DNA of 31,422 bases from CAYJHC01 sp964369465 (GTDB lineage: Bacteria; Bacillota; Clostridia; Peptostreptococcales; Anaerovoracaceae): assembly GCA_964369465.1 (NCBI GenBank), contig CAYJEX010000016.1, forward strand, positions 1 through 31,422. Reading direction: 5' to 3'. The translations under genes and the position numbers were made by a program. Positions 7,118-14,724 of this stretch are shown piece after piece. Numbering within the stretch: position 1 is the stretch's first letter; each line of letters begins with the position of its first letter. The notes under the pieces are model-generated. The model worked only from the letters and a program-made list of their open reading frames with translations, ran no database searches and was not told the DNA's origin.

Positions 7118-7872
7118 GCATTGAAGTGAAAAAACTTTCTTTTTTTTATGATAAAAGAGGAAAGGATATATTATGTGATGTGAATGCATCTATAGAAAAA
7201 GGAAAGGTCACAGGGATTTTGGGAGAAAATGGTGTGGGAAAGAGCACTTTAGTCAAATTGATTTCGGGGATTACGAAGTTTAAAGAAGGAACAATATTAT
7301 TAGATGAAAAAAACATTTTGGAATTTTCTCAAAGCGAATTGGCAAGGAATGTTGCATATATTTCACAAAAGGAGATGCCCTCGCATAGTCTTGTATATGA
7401 TATGGTCTTGTTAGGGAGAAAACCATATATTAATTGGAAAATAACAGAAGAAGACAAGGAAATTGCTTCAAATGTAATTTCAAAACTTAAAATAGAACAC
7501 TTGATGATGAAACACTGTGATGAAATTTCAGGAGGCGAGTTCCAAAAAGTTGTTTTAGCACGTGCACTTTCTCAAAAACCAAAATATCTTTTGCTAGATG
7601 AACCAACTAGTAATTTAGATCCAAAAAACCAACATGAGATATTAGATATACTTAGGAACATATCTGTGAGCGAAAACTTAGGTATTGTAATTGCAATACA
7701 TGATTTGACGCTTGCCATGAAGTATTGCCATGAATTTATAGTTATGAAAGATAAAAGAATTTTAGCTCAAGGTGGAAAAGAAATACTTACACAAAAAACA
7801 ATAAAAGAAGTGTATAATATTAATGTAGATATTATTAATCATAATAATGTAGATATTATTGTAGCGTTATGA
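7114..7872 (+). CDS. FecE/BtuD-type ABC transporter ATPase
   Basis: This is the ATP-hydrolysing subunit of the importer. It carries Walker A GENGVGKST, the signature SGGEFQKVVLARAL, Walker B LLLDEPTSNLD and the switch histidine in IAIHD. The frame is open from ATG 7081, but ATG 7114 is preferred. GCAGGAG lies 7 nt before it, it forms an ATGA overlap with the permease stop, and it begins at the normal domain edge (MSIEVKKLSF). The product is then 252 residues, usual for the family. The C-terminus has two close NVDII segments, which match the normal final strands and are not counted as a duplication. Confidence 0.93.
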   Translation: MSIEVKKLSFFYDKRGKDILCDVNASIEKGKVTGILGENGVGKSTLVKLISGITKFKEGTILLDEKNILEFSQSELARNVAYISQKEMPSHSLVYDMVLLGRKPYINWKITEEDKEIASNVISKLKIEHLMMKHCDEISGGEFQKVVLARALSQKPKYLLLDEPTSNLDPKNQHEILDILRNISVSENLGIVIAIHDLTLAMKYCHEFIVMKDKRILAQGGKEILTQKTIKEVYNINVDIINHNNVDIIVAL

Positions 7873-7945
7873 TTATAAAGTGTGATTCGGCTTGACTATT
7901 GAGTAGTTAAAAAGTCGTATAAAAACTTTAAGATAGGAAATAAAG

Positions 7946-8488
7946 ATGGATAAAGTAAATACAGAACGAAAATACTGGGATAAAATAGTTGATTTTCATG
8001 GGCATAGTTGTGGCGGACTTGCTATAGGATTTAAAGCAGCCCTATATGCTATGGAGTTATTAGATTTGGATTTTTCAGAAGATGAGCAAGTAGTGTGTGT
8101 TTCTGAAAACGATGCATGTGGAGTCGATGCAATACAGGTGTTGCTTGGATGTAGCATTGGTAAAGGAAACTTGTTATTTCACATAACTGGAAAACAAGCA
8201 TTTAACTTTTATTGTAGAAAAACAAACCAGTCTGTTCGAATGATTCTTTTGGAGAGACCGGAAAATATGAGTAAAGAAGAATCGTTTAAGTATATAATGA
8301 ACAAAGAACCTAAAGAATTGTTTGAAGTGAAAGAAGTAAAAATTAATTTGCCTAGTGAAGCAACGATATTTTATTCTTATGCGTGTAGCAAATGCGGCGA
8401 AATTACAGGAGCAAATTGGATAAGAATTCAAGATGATAAAAAATATTGTATAGATTGTTATGATGAATATGATAGATTCAAAGTATAA
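7946..8488 (+). CDS. FmdE family protein with C-terminal zinc ribbon
   Basis: This 180-residue protein matches FmdE, named after a gene of the molybdenum formylmethanofuran dehydrogenase operon of methanogens; its exact activity is not established. The N-terminal core shows FHGHSCGGLAIG (His18, His20, Cys22), then NDACGVDAIQ (Cys58) and GCSIGKGNL (Cys69), which look like metal ligands. The C-terminus has two CxxC pairs (Cys147/150 and Cys168/171) forming a treble-clef or zinc-ribbon module. It lies 73 nt after the ABC ATPase gene on the same strand, so it probably shares the transporter's transcript. A role in handling or using the imported metal or cofactor is inference. Confidence 0.88.
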   Translation: MDKVNTERKYWDKIVDFHGHSCGGLAIGFKAALYAMELLDLDFSEDEQVVCVSENDACGVDAIQVLLGCSIGKGNLLFHITGKQAFNFYCRKTNQSVRMILLERPENMSKEESFKYIMNKEPKELFEVKEVKINLPSEATIFYSYACSKCGEITGANWIRIQDDKKYCIDCYDEYDRFKV

Positions 8489-8510
8489 AAAATATTCAAC
8501 AGTTTTCTAG

Positions 8511-8618
8511 ATAGAAAAAGCAGCTAAATTTATACAAAATGATAAGCATGTTGATGGATATTTTGGGATGGAATATCCATTTATTATTACATTGCTGAAA
8601 GAAGGAATAAAGAGATGA
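8511..8618 (+). pseudogene. C-terminal remnant of an unidentified gene
   Basis: After a TAG at 8508-8510 there are 35 sense codons reading IEKAAKFIQNDKHVDGYFG, then MEYPFIITLLKEGIKR, before the TGA at 8616-8618. The composition looks protein-like. The stop overlaps the next start as ATGA (8615-8618), typical of translationally coupled genes. There is no suitable start codon or ribosome site at its beginning, and only 22 nt separate it from the FmdE stop. It therefore looks like the surviving 3' end of a gene whose front was lost. I do not recognise the family. Confidence 0.5.
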
Positions 8619-9028
8619 ATGTTATTATTGCTATTGATGATCGTTGTGGAATGATGTTTAATAAAAGAAGGCAAAGTCAAGACAAAAACTTGAGACATCA
8701 TATACTGCAAAAATGTAAAGAGAGTAAATTATGGATGAATGAATACTCTAAAGAGCAATTTGAGGATAATGATATAATTTGTGTAGATGAGGAATTTCTT
8801 TCAAAAGCGCAGAAAAAAGAATATGCATTTGTAGAAAATAAAGAACTTTTGCCATTTGCTGATAAAATTGATAATTTGATAATTTGCAGATGGAATAGAA
8901 GTTATCCAGGAGATTTATTTTTAGATATTGAAATAGGGCAAGGATGGACTTTGATTGAAAAATATGATATTGTTGGTAGTTCACATGAAAAAATCACAAT
9001 TGAAAATTTTAGAAGCGAAGATAAATAA
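8615..9028 (+). CDS. Small conserved-looking protein with DHFR-like ends, function unknown
   Basis: The 137-residue soluble protein begins MNVIIAIDDRCGMMFNKRRQ. This resembles the first strand and loop of dihydrofolate reductase or RibD folds, and GSSHEKITIENF near the end recalls the last strands. The DHFR catalytic and NADPH motifs of the middle are absent. From memory, clostridial relatives are often labelled 'ribonuclease Z', but no beta-lactamase HxHxDH motif is present here, so that label is not supported. GAAGGA lies before the ATG, and the start overlaps the remnant gene as ATGA. A lipoprotein nuclease gene follows after 51 nt. I assign no function. Confidence 0.7.
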   Translation: MNVIIAIDDRCGMMFNKRRQSQDKNLRHHILQKCKESKLWMNEYSKEQFEDNDIICVDEEFLSKAQKKEYAFVENKELLPFADKIDNLIICRWNRSYPGDLFLDIEIGQGWTLIEKYDIVGSSHEKITIENFRSEDK

Positions 9029-9079
9029 TATATATTTATGGGATAAGTTATTTGTTAGGAATTTGATTGGAATGGTTTT

Positions 9080-9904
9080 ATGAAAAATAAAGTGATAAAT
9101 ACAAAATTGAAGAAAATAGCTAGTATTTCGTTAGTTATGATGATGTCCTTGACATTGCTGGCGTGCAATGTGATAATCGGGCAAGAAATTGATGATCAAA
9201 CGCCATATACTGAAAACACATCATTTGTTGGAGGAAACGGTGATGTAATTGACATTACAGAAACAATTGGATACAGTACAAAATCTGAAAATAATAGGAT
9301 ATATATTCCTAGACATGAAGAAACATCGTATGTTGTCGTTAATAATAATGAACCATTTTTTGAAGATGACGAAATGGTAGAGGAATCTTTTGAATATTAT
9401 TCCGAGTTAGATTCATTTGGAAGATGTGGGATGACGGTTGCAAGTGTTGGAAAAGATATCATGCCGACAGAGGAAAGAGGAGACATAGGTGATGTAAAAC
9501 CGTCTGGATGGGTTCAAGAAAAATATGATAATGTTTCTGGGAAGTATTTGTATAACAGAAGTCATTTGATTGGACATCAATTAACCGGAGAAGATGCAAA
9601 TGAAGGAAACCTTGTAACGGGGACAAGGCATATGAATGTAGAAATGATCACGTTTGAAAATATGATAGCTGATTATGTGAAGGAAACAGGGAACAATGTT
9701 TATTATAGAGTAACTCCAATATTCGAAGGCAATAATCTGCTTGCTACGGGGATCCTTATGGAAGCAAAATCAGTTGAAGATGGTGGTAGAGGAATATGTT
9801 TTAATGTATTTTGTTATAATATACAACCAGGAATAGAAATAGATTATTCGACTGGTGAGAGTAGGTTAATGCCTACAGAAGAGTCGGAGGATTATCTGTT
9901 ATGA
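9080..9904 (+). CDS. DNA/RNA non-specific endonuclease, predicted lipoprotein
   Basis: This 274-residue protein has a basic N-terminus, a hydrophobic segment and a lipobox (LLAC, Cys29), so it should be tethered outside the cell membrane. The nuclease domain fits the beta-beta-alpha-metal (EndA/NucA-like) family. YNRSHLIGHQLTGEDANEGN (from about residue 159) holds the catalytic histidine of the DRGH-type motif (His162), followed by LVTGTRHMN with a conserved asparagine (Asn186). Such enzymes degrade extracellular DNA, or make the entry cut in competence. No competence gene is nearby. The ribosome site before ATG 9080 is weak. The gene ends in an ATGA overlap with the DUF1905 gene. Confidence 0.85.
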   Translation: MKNKVINTKLKKIASISLVMMMSLTLLACNVIIGQEIDDQTPYTENTSFVGGNGDVIDITETIGYSTKSENNRIYIPRHEETSYVVVNNNEPFFEDDEMVEESFEYYSELDSFGRCGMTVASVGKDIMPTEERGDIGDVKPSGWVQEKYDNVSGKYLYNRSHLIGHQLTGEDANEGNLVTGTRHMNVEMITFENMIADYVKETGNNVYYRVTPIFEGNNLLATGILMEAKSVEDGGRGICFNVFCYNIQPGIEIDYSTGESRLMPTEESEDYLL

Positions 9905-10185
9905 AAAATTGCGATTTCAGCTTTGAAGGTACCATTTGCGAAGGTAGCGGTGGCGGAGCGTTCATCCCTGTGCCTATTGACATAAAAAAAGAGTTTGGTA
10001 AAGGACGGTTAAAGGTGAGCGCTACCTTTGACGGTGAGCCGTATGTCGGTAGTGTTGTAAATATGGGAGTTAAAAACGAGAACGGCTCTGTATGCTATAT
10101 CATAGGGATACTTAAATCTATTAGAGCAAAAATTGGTAAAAATATTGGTGACAGCGTGACTGTTACGATAGAATTAATTGATTGA
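9901..10185 (+). CDS. DUF1905 domain protein
   Basis: This 94-residue protein matches DUF1905, a small beta-barrel family of unknown function that occurs alone or fused to a YdeI-like domain. Characteristic features are the GGGAFIPVPIDIKKEFGKG segment (about residues 17-35), a central DGEPYVGSVVNMG and an ending GDSVTVTIELID. Its start overlaps the nuclease stop as ATGA, with GGAGG at 9886-9890. The third codon positions carry noticeably more G and C (GGC, GCG, CGG, GTC) than neighbouring genes, which suggests recent arrival. Confidence 0.85.
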   Translation: MKNCDFSFEGTICEGSGGGAFIPVPIDIKKEFGKGRLKVSATFDGEPYVGSVVNMGVKNENGSVCYIIGILKSIRAKIGKNIGDSVTVTIELID

Positions 10186-10284
10186 AAGCGTGCACTGACT
10201 CGCCATATATTATCGCTCGAAAAGGATGTGTTGACATCTGCTACAATATAAAAGAGATGCCTTATGAGGGAGTTTTTAAGGGAA

Positions 10285-10314
10285 TTGACATTTGTTTTTC
10301 GGAAAGAATATTTG
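10285..10314 (+). promoter_or_regulatory. Possible promoter of the DUF1697 gene
   Basis: TTGACA (10285-10290) is followed after 18 bp by TATTTG (10309-10314), a weak -10. The position, 19-48 bp before ATG 10333, is close to the start and the leader would be very short. Supported by consensus only. Confidence 0.3.
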
Positions 10315-10332
10315 AAAAGAAAGGGTGATATA

Positions 10333-10890
10333 ATGAAATCAAACCTAACATATATAGCACTACTTAGGGGCATAAATGTAGGTGGCAAAAATAAAGTATC
10401 AATGCCACTTCTGCGGGAATATTTTGCAGAAGCGAGTTTTGAAAATGTGAGCACATATATTAACAGTGGTAATGTGATTTTCCAGAGTGATATTAGAGAT
10501 AAGCTAAAACTTATACAAATCTGCAACAATTTGATGATAGAAAAGTTTTCGCTTTCTGTTCCTGTAACGGTTATAAGTGCTGATGAAATTATCGATGCTA
10601 TAAGCCATGCGCCGAAGTGGTGGGATAACTCGAGCGAGGTAGAAACTATACATCAAGCGATTTTTCTTATTCCGCCTATAACTGCTAAGGAGGTTATTGC
10701 CGCTGTCGGAGAACCCAAAGCAGAGTTTGAACAGGTGGAATTTTATAAAGGTGTGATATTTTGGTCGGCACCAAAAGCAACATTTGGTAAAACAAGATGG
10801 AGCAAAATTTCTTCCTCATCTGTGTATAACAAAGTGACGATACGAAATGCCAACACTTCAAAAAAGATTTGCTCACAATTTTGTAATTAA
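10333..10890 (+). CDS. DUF1697 domain protein
   Basis: This 185-residue protein is a clear DUF1697 member. It opens with YIALLRGINVGGKNKVSMP, then TYINSGNVIFQS, and ends with WSKISSS and VTIRNANTSKKI. The family is widespread and uncharacterised. The frame is open from ATG 10264, but those 23 extra residues do not belong to the domain. ATG 10333 has AAAGGG eight nt upstream, so it is preferred. Like DUF1905 before it, the gene is richer in G+C than the surrounding DNA, and the two may have arrived together. It has no obvious functional link to the nuclease or to rdgB. Confidence 0.88.
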   Translation: MKSNLTYIALLRGINVGGKNKVSMPLLREYFAEASFENVSTYINSGNVIFQSDIRDKLKLIQICNNLMIEKFSLSVPVTVISADEIIDAISHAPKWWDNSSEVETIHQAIFLIPPITAKEVIAAVGEPKAEFEQVEFYKGVIFWSAPKATFGKTRWSKISSSSVYNKVTIRNANTSKKICSQFCN

Positions 10891-10979
10891 AATTATACGG
10901 CTTTCAAATAATTAATTTTGTGATAAAATATAATTGAAACAAACCTTGGAACATTTAAAAGCGGAAGGACATATATTTT

Positions 10980-11582
10980 ATGAAAAAAATTGTCGCAGCT
11001 TCTAAAAACAGGAAGAAGTTAATAGAAATGGAAGCTATCACAAAAGAGTTTGGTATGAGCATTATTACAAGAGATGAAGCAGGAATCCCTTCAGATTTTG
11101 ATACAATAGAAGATGGGGTTACTTTTGAGGAGAATTCATACAAAAAAGCAAAAGAGATAATGGAATTATGCGGTGAAATAACTATTGCTGATGATTCGGG
11201 GCTAGAAGTTGATTTCTTAGATGGTGCTCCGGGAGTTTATTCGGCAAGGTTTGCAGGAGAAAATTGCTCTGATGATGAGAATAATTCTAAATTAATTGAT
11301 ATGCTAAAGGATGTTCCTTATGAAAATAGAACGGGTAGATTTGTGTCTGTAATAACCATGATATACCCAGATGGAAGAACGCTGAGTGCACGTGGAGAAG
11401 TTGAAGGACATATTTTATTGGAAGAACAAGGGGAGGGTGGATTTGGATATGACCCGCTTTTTGTACCAATAGGTTATAATGTTTCTTTTGGACAATTTAC
11501 AAGCAAAGAAAAAAACAAAATAAGTCATAGAGGGATGGCTCTAAGAGAATTGAAGAGATTACTTATGGGTGAGGAAAAATGA
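10980..11582 (+). CDS. rdgB: XTP/dITP diphosphatase (RdgB/HAM1 family)
   Basis: This enzyme hydrolyses dITP, XTP and related non-canonical purine triphosphates to monophosphates, keeping deaminated bases out of DNA and RNA. The 200 residues show the nucleotide-binding SKNRKK (SxNxxK form, residues 8-13), ADDSGLEVDFLDGAPGVYSA with the metal-binding acidic residues (about 70-90), GGFGYDPLF and the C-terminal SHRGMAL. A GGAAGG lies 11 nt before ATG 10980. Its stop overlaps the start of the YihY gene as ATGA, so the two are probably co-translated. Confidence 0.95.
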   Translation: MKKIVAASKNRKKLIEMEAITKEFGMSIITRDEAGIPSDFDTIEDGVTFEENSYKKAKEIMELCGEITIADDSGLEVDFLDGAPGVYSARFAGENCSDDENNSKLIDMLKDVPYENRTGRFVSVITMIYPDGRTLSARGEVEGHILLEEQGEGGFGYDPLFVPIGYNVSFGQFTSKEKNKISHRGMALRELKRLLMGEEK

Positions 11583-12415
11583 AAATAATCAAAAAAATAT
11601 TTATTATCACAACAATGGGAATAAAAAAATTTAGCGACCCATACTTTCAAGGTGTTCCAGCACAGCTTTCTTTCTACTATACTTTATCTATAGTTCCAAT
11701 ACTTATATTGATAACGCAAGTTTTAGGTTTGATATTTGATGAAAATATTGAAACGGCTACAAGCTGGCTTTTAGAACGAACAGATATAGCACTAGGTGAA
11801 GGACTCCTCGATGCTATTACATTTAGAACTGCATATGCGGCAAATATATTTTTCATTATTTTATTAGTTTGGGCAGCGTCAAGAGCACAATTTTCTATGA
11901 TGAGAATAGCCAACTACACATTTTCCGATGGAAAAATGACTGGAAAAGGATATTTCAAAGATAGATTTAAGGCTATAATTGTTATGGGATTCACGCTAAG
12001 TACTGTTATTTTTGGAGTTGTTGTTCTTGCTTATGGAGAGCATATTCTAGATTTGATTTTCGGAATTTTTGGGCTTGAAGATGAAGGGCAAATGATTTGG
12101 TTGTATATAAGATGGCCAATTGCATTGGCACTTTACTTTTTCATGGTACTTCTCAACTATTATATTCTGCCGTCCGATAGAAGAGCGTTGAAAAAACATT
12201 TGCCAGGTACAATATTTGCATCTTTGGGACTTTGGATTGTCACATATGTATACTCAAAATATACAAGCCTTGCATCAAATTACGACATAATATATGGATC
12301 ACTTGCATCGGTTGCGGCTTTGATATTATGGTTTTATTTTCTAGCTTGGGTGTTGACTTTTGGGATAATATTCAATAAAGTTTGGGATGAATATCATTTT
12401 TCAAAGAAGGATTGA
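11579..12415 (+). CDS. YihY/virulence factor BrkB family membrane protein
   Basis: This 278-residue protein has about six predicted transmembrane helices. It shows the family features: the N-terminal VPAQLSFYYTLSIVPILILI, RAQFSMMRIANYTF in the middle, and YVYSKYTSLASNYDIIYGSLASVAALILWFY near the end. The family was once called ribonuclease BN by mistake; its real role is unknown and transport is suspected. The start overlaps rdgB by 4 nt. A two-way terminator follows, after which the genes run on the opposite strand. Confidence 0.9.
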   Translation: MKIIKKIFIITTMGIKKFSDPYFQGVPAQLSFYYTLSIVPILILITQVLGLIFDENIETATSWLLERTDIALGEGLLDAITFRTAYAANIFFIILLVWAASRAQFSMMRIANYTFSDGKMTGKGYFKDRFKAIIVMGFTLSTVIFGVVVLAYGEHILDLIFGIFGLEDEGQMIWLYIRWPIALALYFFMVLLNYYILPSDRRALKKHLPGTIFASLGLWIVTYVYSKYTSLASNYDIIYGSLASVAALILWFYFLAWVLTFGIIFNKVWDEYHFSKKD

Positions 12416-12454
12416 TATATAGAAAACAGAAAAAATAGATATATTAACAGAAAA

Positions 12455-12482
12455 AAAGAAGGATTGTTTTAATCCTTCTTTT
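12455..12482. terminator. Bidirectional terminator between convergent genes
   Basis: AAAGAAGGATT (12455-12465) pairs with AATCCTTCTTT (12471-12481) across GTTTT. Flanking A and T runs on both sides let it serve the plus-strand YihY gene and the minus-strand SEC-C gene. Confidence 0.8.
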
Positions 12483-12526
12483 GATTTGTGAAATTTATTA
12501 ACAGAAAGGCTGTGTCAAAAATAAGC

Positions 12527-13027
12527 TTATTTACCACAACAATGTTTGTATTTCTTTGTGCTACCACAAGAACACGGCTCGTTTCTTCCTGGAGTCTTAG
12601 TTTTTATTATTGTCTTTGATTTTTTATGAGCCTTGGAAATCTCTTCTCTTTTTTCATTTGAAAGGACATTATTCCACGCTTCTAAGGAGTATAGATGTTT
12701 TGCATCTACAACAAGCATATTGTAATATAATTTTTCGAAATTAATATCCAAGTTTATCTTGGTAGTATCATCGAGTATTTCTGCATTGACTTCATTTTCG
12801 TTATTAAGGCTTGATTTAATTCCATCAACAAAACCTACGACTAAAACATTTGAGATTTCAAATGTTTCTGCTATTTCAGATACCGTAAAAGAAAATTTTT
12901 CTGAATTTTCTTTTAAGATAGAAGTATACAATTTTATTTCTGCATCACAATATTCTTCCCAAAACTTCCCAAATGATTCTTCAGTTTGGTTTGTAGTAAG
13001 TTTGTCCCATTCTTTGTATAATGACAT
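12527..13027 (-). CDS. SEC-C motif protein
   Basis: This 166-residue protein ends with a SEC-C zinc motif, PGRNEPCSCGSTKKYKHCCG (CxCx8CC), the zinc-binding tail also found on SecA, where it contacts SecB and ribosomes. The first 140 residues form a mostly helical acidic domain with no motif I recognise. The start is supported by AGGAG 8 nt upstream. It follows hom after 33 nt on the same strand and probably shares its transcript, but no functional link to threonine synthesis is evident. Role unknown. Confidence 0.85.
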   Translation of the reverse strand: MSLYKEWDKLTTNQTEESFGKFWEEYCDAEIKLYTSILKENSEKFSFTVSEIAETFEISNVLVVGFVDGIKSSLNNENEVNAEILDDTTKINLDINFEKLYYNMLVVDAKHLYSLEAWNNVLSNEKREEISKAHKKSKTIIKTKTPGRNEPCSCGSTKKYKHCCGK

Positions 13028-13060
13028 CTGTTTTCTCCTGTTCTATGTTGTTTTGTGTTA

Positions 13061-14026
13061 TTATAGTGTTTTTGCGATATCTATTACATCTCCCATGATT
13101 GCACTTCCTGTAGGAAGCGGACCTGCTCCTTTGCCATAAAACATAACTTCGTCCACCGCATTTCCCTTGACAAAAACTGCATTAAACTCGTTGCTTACAG
13201 TTGCTAAAGGATGTTCTAGAGGGAGCTCTACAGGCTTTACTGAGTATTCAATATGGTCGCCTGTCTTTTTAGCAGAAGCAATTAGTTTTATTTTACAATT
13301 TTTTGCTGTAGCATTTGCTATGTCTTCTTTAGTGATCTGCGAAATGCCAATAGTTGGAATTTCTTCTGGTTTCACATAATTGCCAAATGTAAGTGCCATT
13401 AGAATTGTCAATTTGTTTGCGACATCTATTCCTTCAACGTCAGCGGTTGGGTCTGCTTCTGCAAAACCTTTTTCTTGAGCAACTTTTAATACATCATTAT
13501 ACTCTAAACCAAAATCCGTCATTTGGGTAAGTATATAATTTGTTGTCCCATTTAGAATTCCTAATATTTCTTCAAATTGATTAGATCTAAGGACTGTTGT
13601 AAGCGCATTTATAATAGGGATTCCACCTCCAACACTAGCTTCAAATCTAAATTCAACATTGTTCTTTTTTGCTGTTTCTATTAATTTGTCATAATTTGCT
13701 GCAACGGCAGCCTTGTTAGCAGTTACTACGGATTTTCCATTTTCCATTGCAGATAACATGAATGTGGTTGCAGGTTCAATTCCACCTATCAATTCAATAA
13801 CTATGCTAATGTCTTTGTCTTTGAATATTTCGTCGGGGTTAGAAACAAACTGGTCTCTCGTTACCATAATATCTCTTTTTTTGTCGATATCTTTTTCGAG
13901 AATTTTTGTTATTGAAAAACTAAAGCCTGTAGTTTCTTCAATACTCGATTTATTTATTTCTAGAGTTTTGTATGTTCCAACGCCGATATTACCCAAACCT
14001 AAAAGTCCAATATTTATTTTTTTCAT
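13061..14026 (-). CDS. hom: Homoserine dehydrogenase, short form without ACT domain
   Basis: The enzyme reduces aspartate semialdehyde to homoserine, the branch point to threonine and methionine. The 321 residues contain the N-terminal nucleotide-binding GLLGLGNIGVGTYKTL, then VTANKAAVA, and the catalytic-domain ILNGTTNYILTQM and GFAEADPTADVEG with the substrate-binding acidic residues and lysine nearby. The protein stops right after GPLPTGSAIMGDVIDIA, where most Gram-positive enzymes continue with an ACT domain of roughly 80-100 residues for threonine feedback. The stop is normal and the SEC-C gene starts 33 nt later. GGAGGGT precedes the start. No thrB or thrC is adjacent. Confidence 0.95.
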   Translation of the reverse strand: MKKINIGLLGLGNIGVGTYKTLEINKSSIEETTGFSFSITKILEKDIDKKRDIMVTRDQFVSNPDEIFKDKDISIVIELIGGIEPATTFMLSAMENGKSVVTANKAAVAANYDKLIETAKKNNVEFRFEASVGGGIPIINALTTVLRSNQFEEILGILNGTTNYILTQMTDFGLEYNDVLKVAQEKGFAEADPTADVEGIDVANKLTILMALTFGNYVKPEEIPTIGISQITKEDIANATAKNCKIKLIASAKKTGDHIEYSVKPVELPLEHPLATVSNEFNAVFVKGNAVDEVMFYGKGAGPLPTGSAIMGDVIDIAKTL

Positions 14027-14052
14027 ATAACCCTCCTAATAAAGTCTTTATA

Positions 14053-14081
14053 TTGAATTATACATCAAAATAGATTATATT
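14053..14081 (+). promoter_or_regulatory. Promoter of trmL
   Basis: TTGAAT (14053-14058) and TATATT (14076-14081) are 17 bp apart in the divergent hom/trmL region. Other TATAAT-like sequences nearby (14091-14096) lack a good -35, so the exact site is uncertain. Confidence 0.45.
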
Positions 14082-14141
14082 TAAAGTATATATAATACAA
14101 ATTATTATGTATTTTGACACAAAACAGTTTAAGGAGAAAAA

Positions 14142-14609
14142 ATGTTAAATATTGTTTTAATAGAACCCGAAATACCACAAAACACAGGAAATATAGCTAG
14201 AACATGTGCGGCTACAGGAACTATGCTACACCTTGTGGAACCGTTGGGATTTGATATTGATGAAAAAAGTGTTAGAAGAGCTGGTCTGGATTATTGGAAT
14301 TTTCTAAACTTGAAGACATACAAATCACTTGATGAATTTTTGGAAGTGAATAAAGGTGAAAGAATGTTTTTTGCCACAACAAAAGTAAAGACTTTCTATA
14401 GTAATGTTGAATATAGAAAAGGGGATTTTATTTTGTTTGGAAAAGAAACGGCGGGACTTCCAAAATGGTTAATTGAAAGCAAAATAGGAAGTCCAATTAA
14501 AATACCTATGGGAAAAGATGAAGCTTTGAGATCTCTGAATCTTTCTAATGCAGTGAATATCATTTTATATGAAGGATTAAGGCAGCTTTCATTTCCCGAG
14601 TTAGAATAG
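14142..14609 (+). CDS. trmL: tRNA (cytidine(34)/uridine(34)-2'-O)-methyltransferase
   Basis: TrmL methylates the 2'-hydroxyl of the wobble nucleotide in tRNA-Leu isoacceptors using S-adenosylmethionine. The 155 residues cover the minimal SPOUT fold with its C-terminal trefoil knot. The N-terminus has IVLIEPEIPQNTGNIARTCAATG, the middle has RAGLDYW, and the knot has FGKETAGLPKWL, IKIPMG and RSLNLSNAVNIILYEGLRQ. The length and motifs are typical of this family and lack the extra domain of TrmH. AAGGAG lies before the ATG. The gene is divergent from hom and 115 nt upstream of rpoN. Confidence 0.95.
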   Translation: MLNIVLIEPEIPQNTGNIARTCAATGTMLHLVEPLGFDIDEKSVRRAGLDYWNFLNLKTYKSLDEFLEVNKGERMFFATTKVKTFYSNVEYRKGDFILFGKETAGLPKWLIESKIGSPIKIPMGKDEALRSLNLSNAVNIILYEGLRQLSFPELE

Positions 14610-14712
14610 GGAAGATATAGCAATATAATACCTTAGAATTATCAAAATAAATAATAAATAAATGAATTTGAAATAATTATGAAATAGTATGGAAAATAAA
14701 ATGGCAAGTTGA

Positions 14713-14718
14713 TATAAT
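14713..14718 (+). promoter_or_regulatory. -10 box placed directly before the rpoN start
   Basis: A perfect TATAAT (14713-14718) ends 6 nt before ATG 14725, so a transcript from it would begin at or next to the start codon. There is no clear -35 at 17 bp and no Shine-Dalgarno sequence before the ATG. Confidence 0.45.
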
Positions 14719-14724
14719 GTGTAT

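Noticed and set aside
7822..7865. Two close copies of AATGTAGATATTATT at the end of the ABC ATPase gene
   Set aside because: The encoded residues fit the normal last strands of this ATPase family and its length is standard, so a recent duplication is not needed to explain it.
10231..10259. TTGACA followed by TACAAT/TATAAA before the DUF1697 gene
   Set aside because: The -10-like sequences are only 5-10 bp from the -35, too close for a working promoter.
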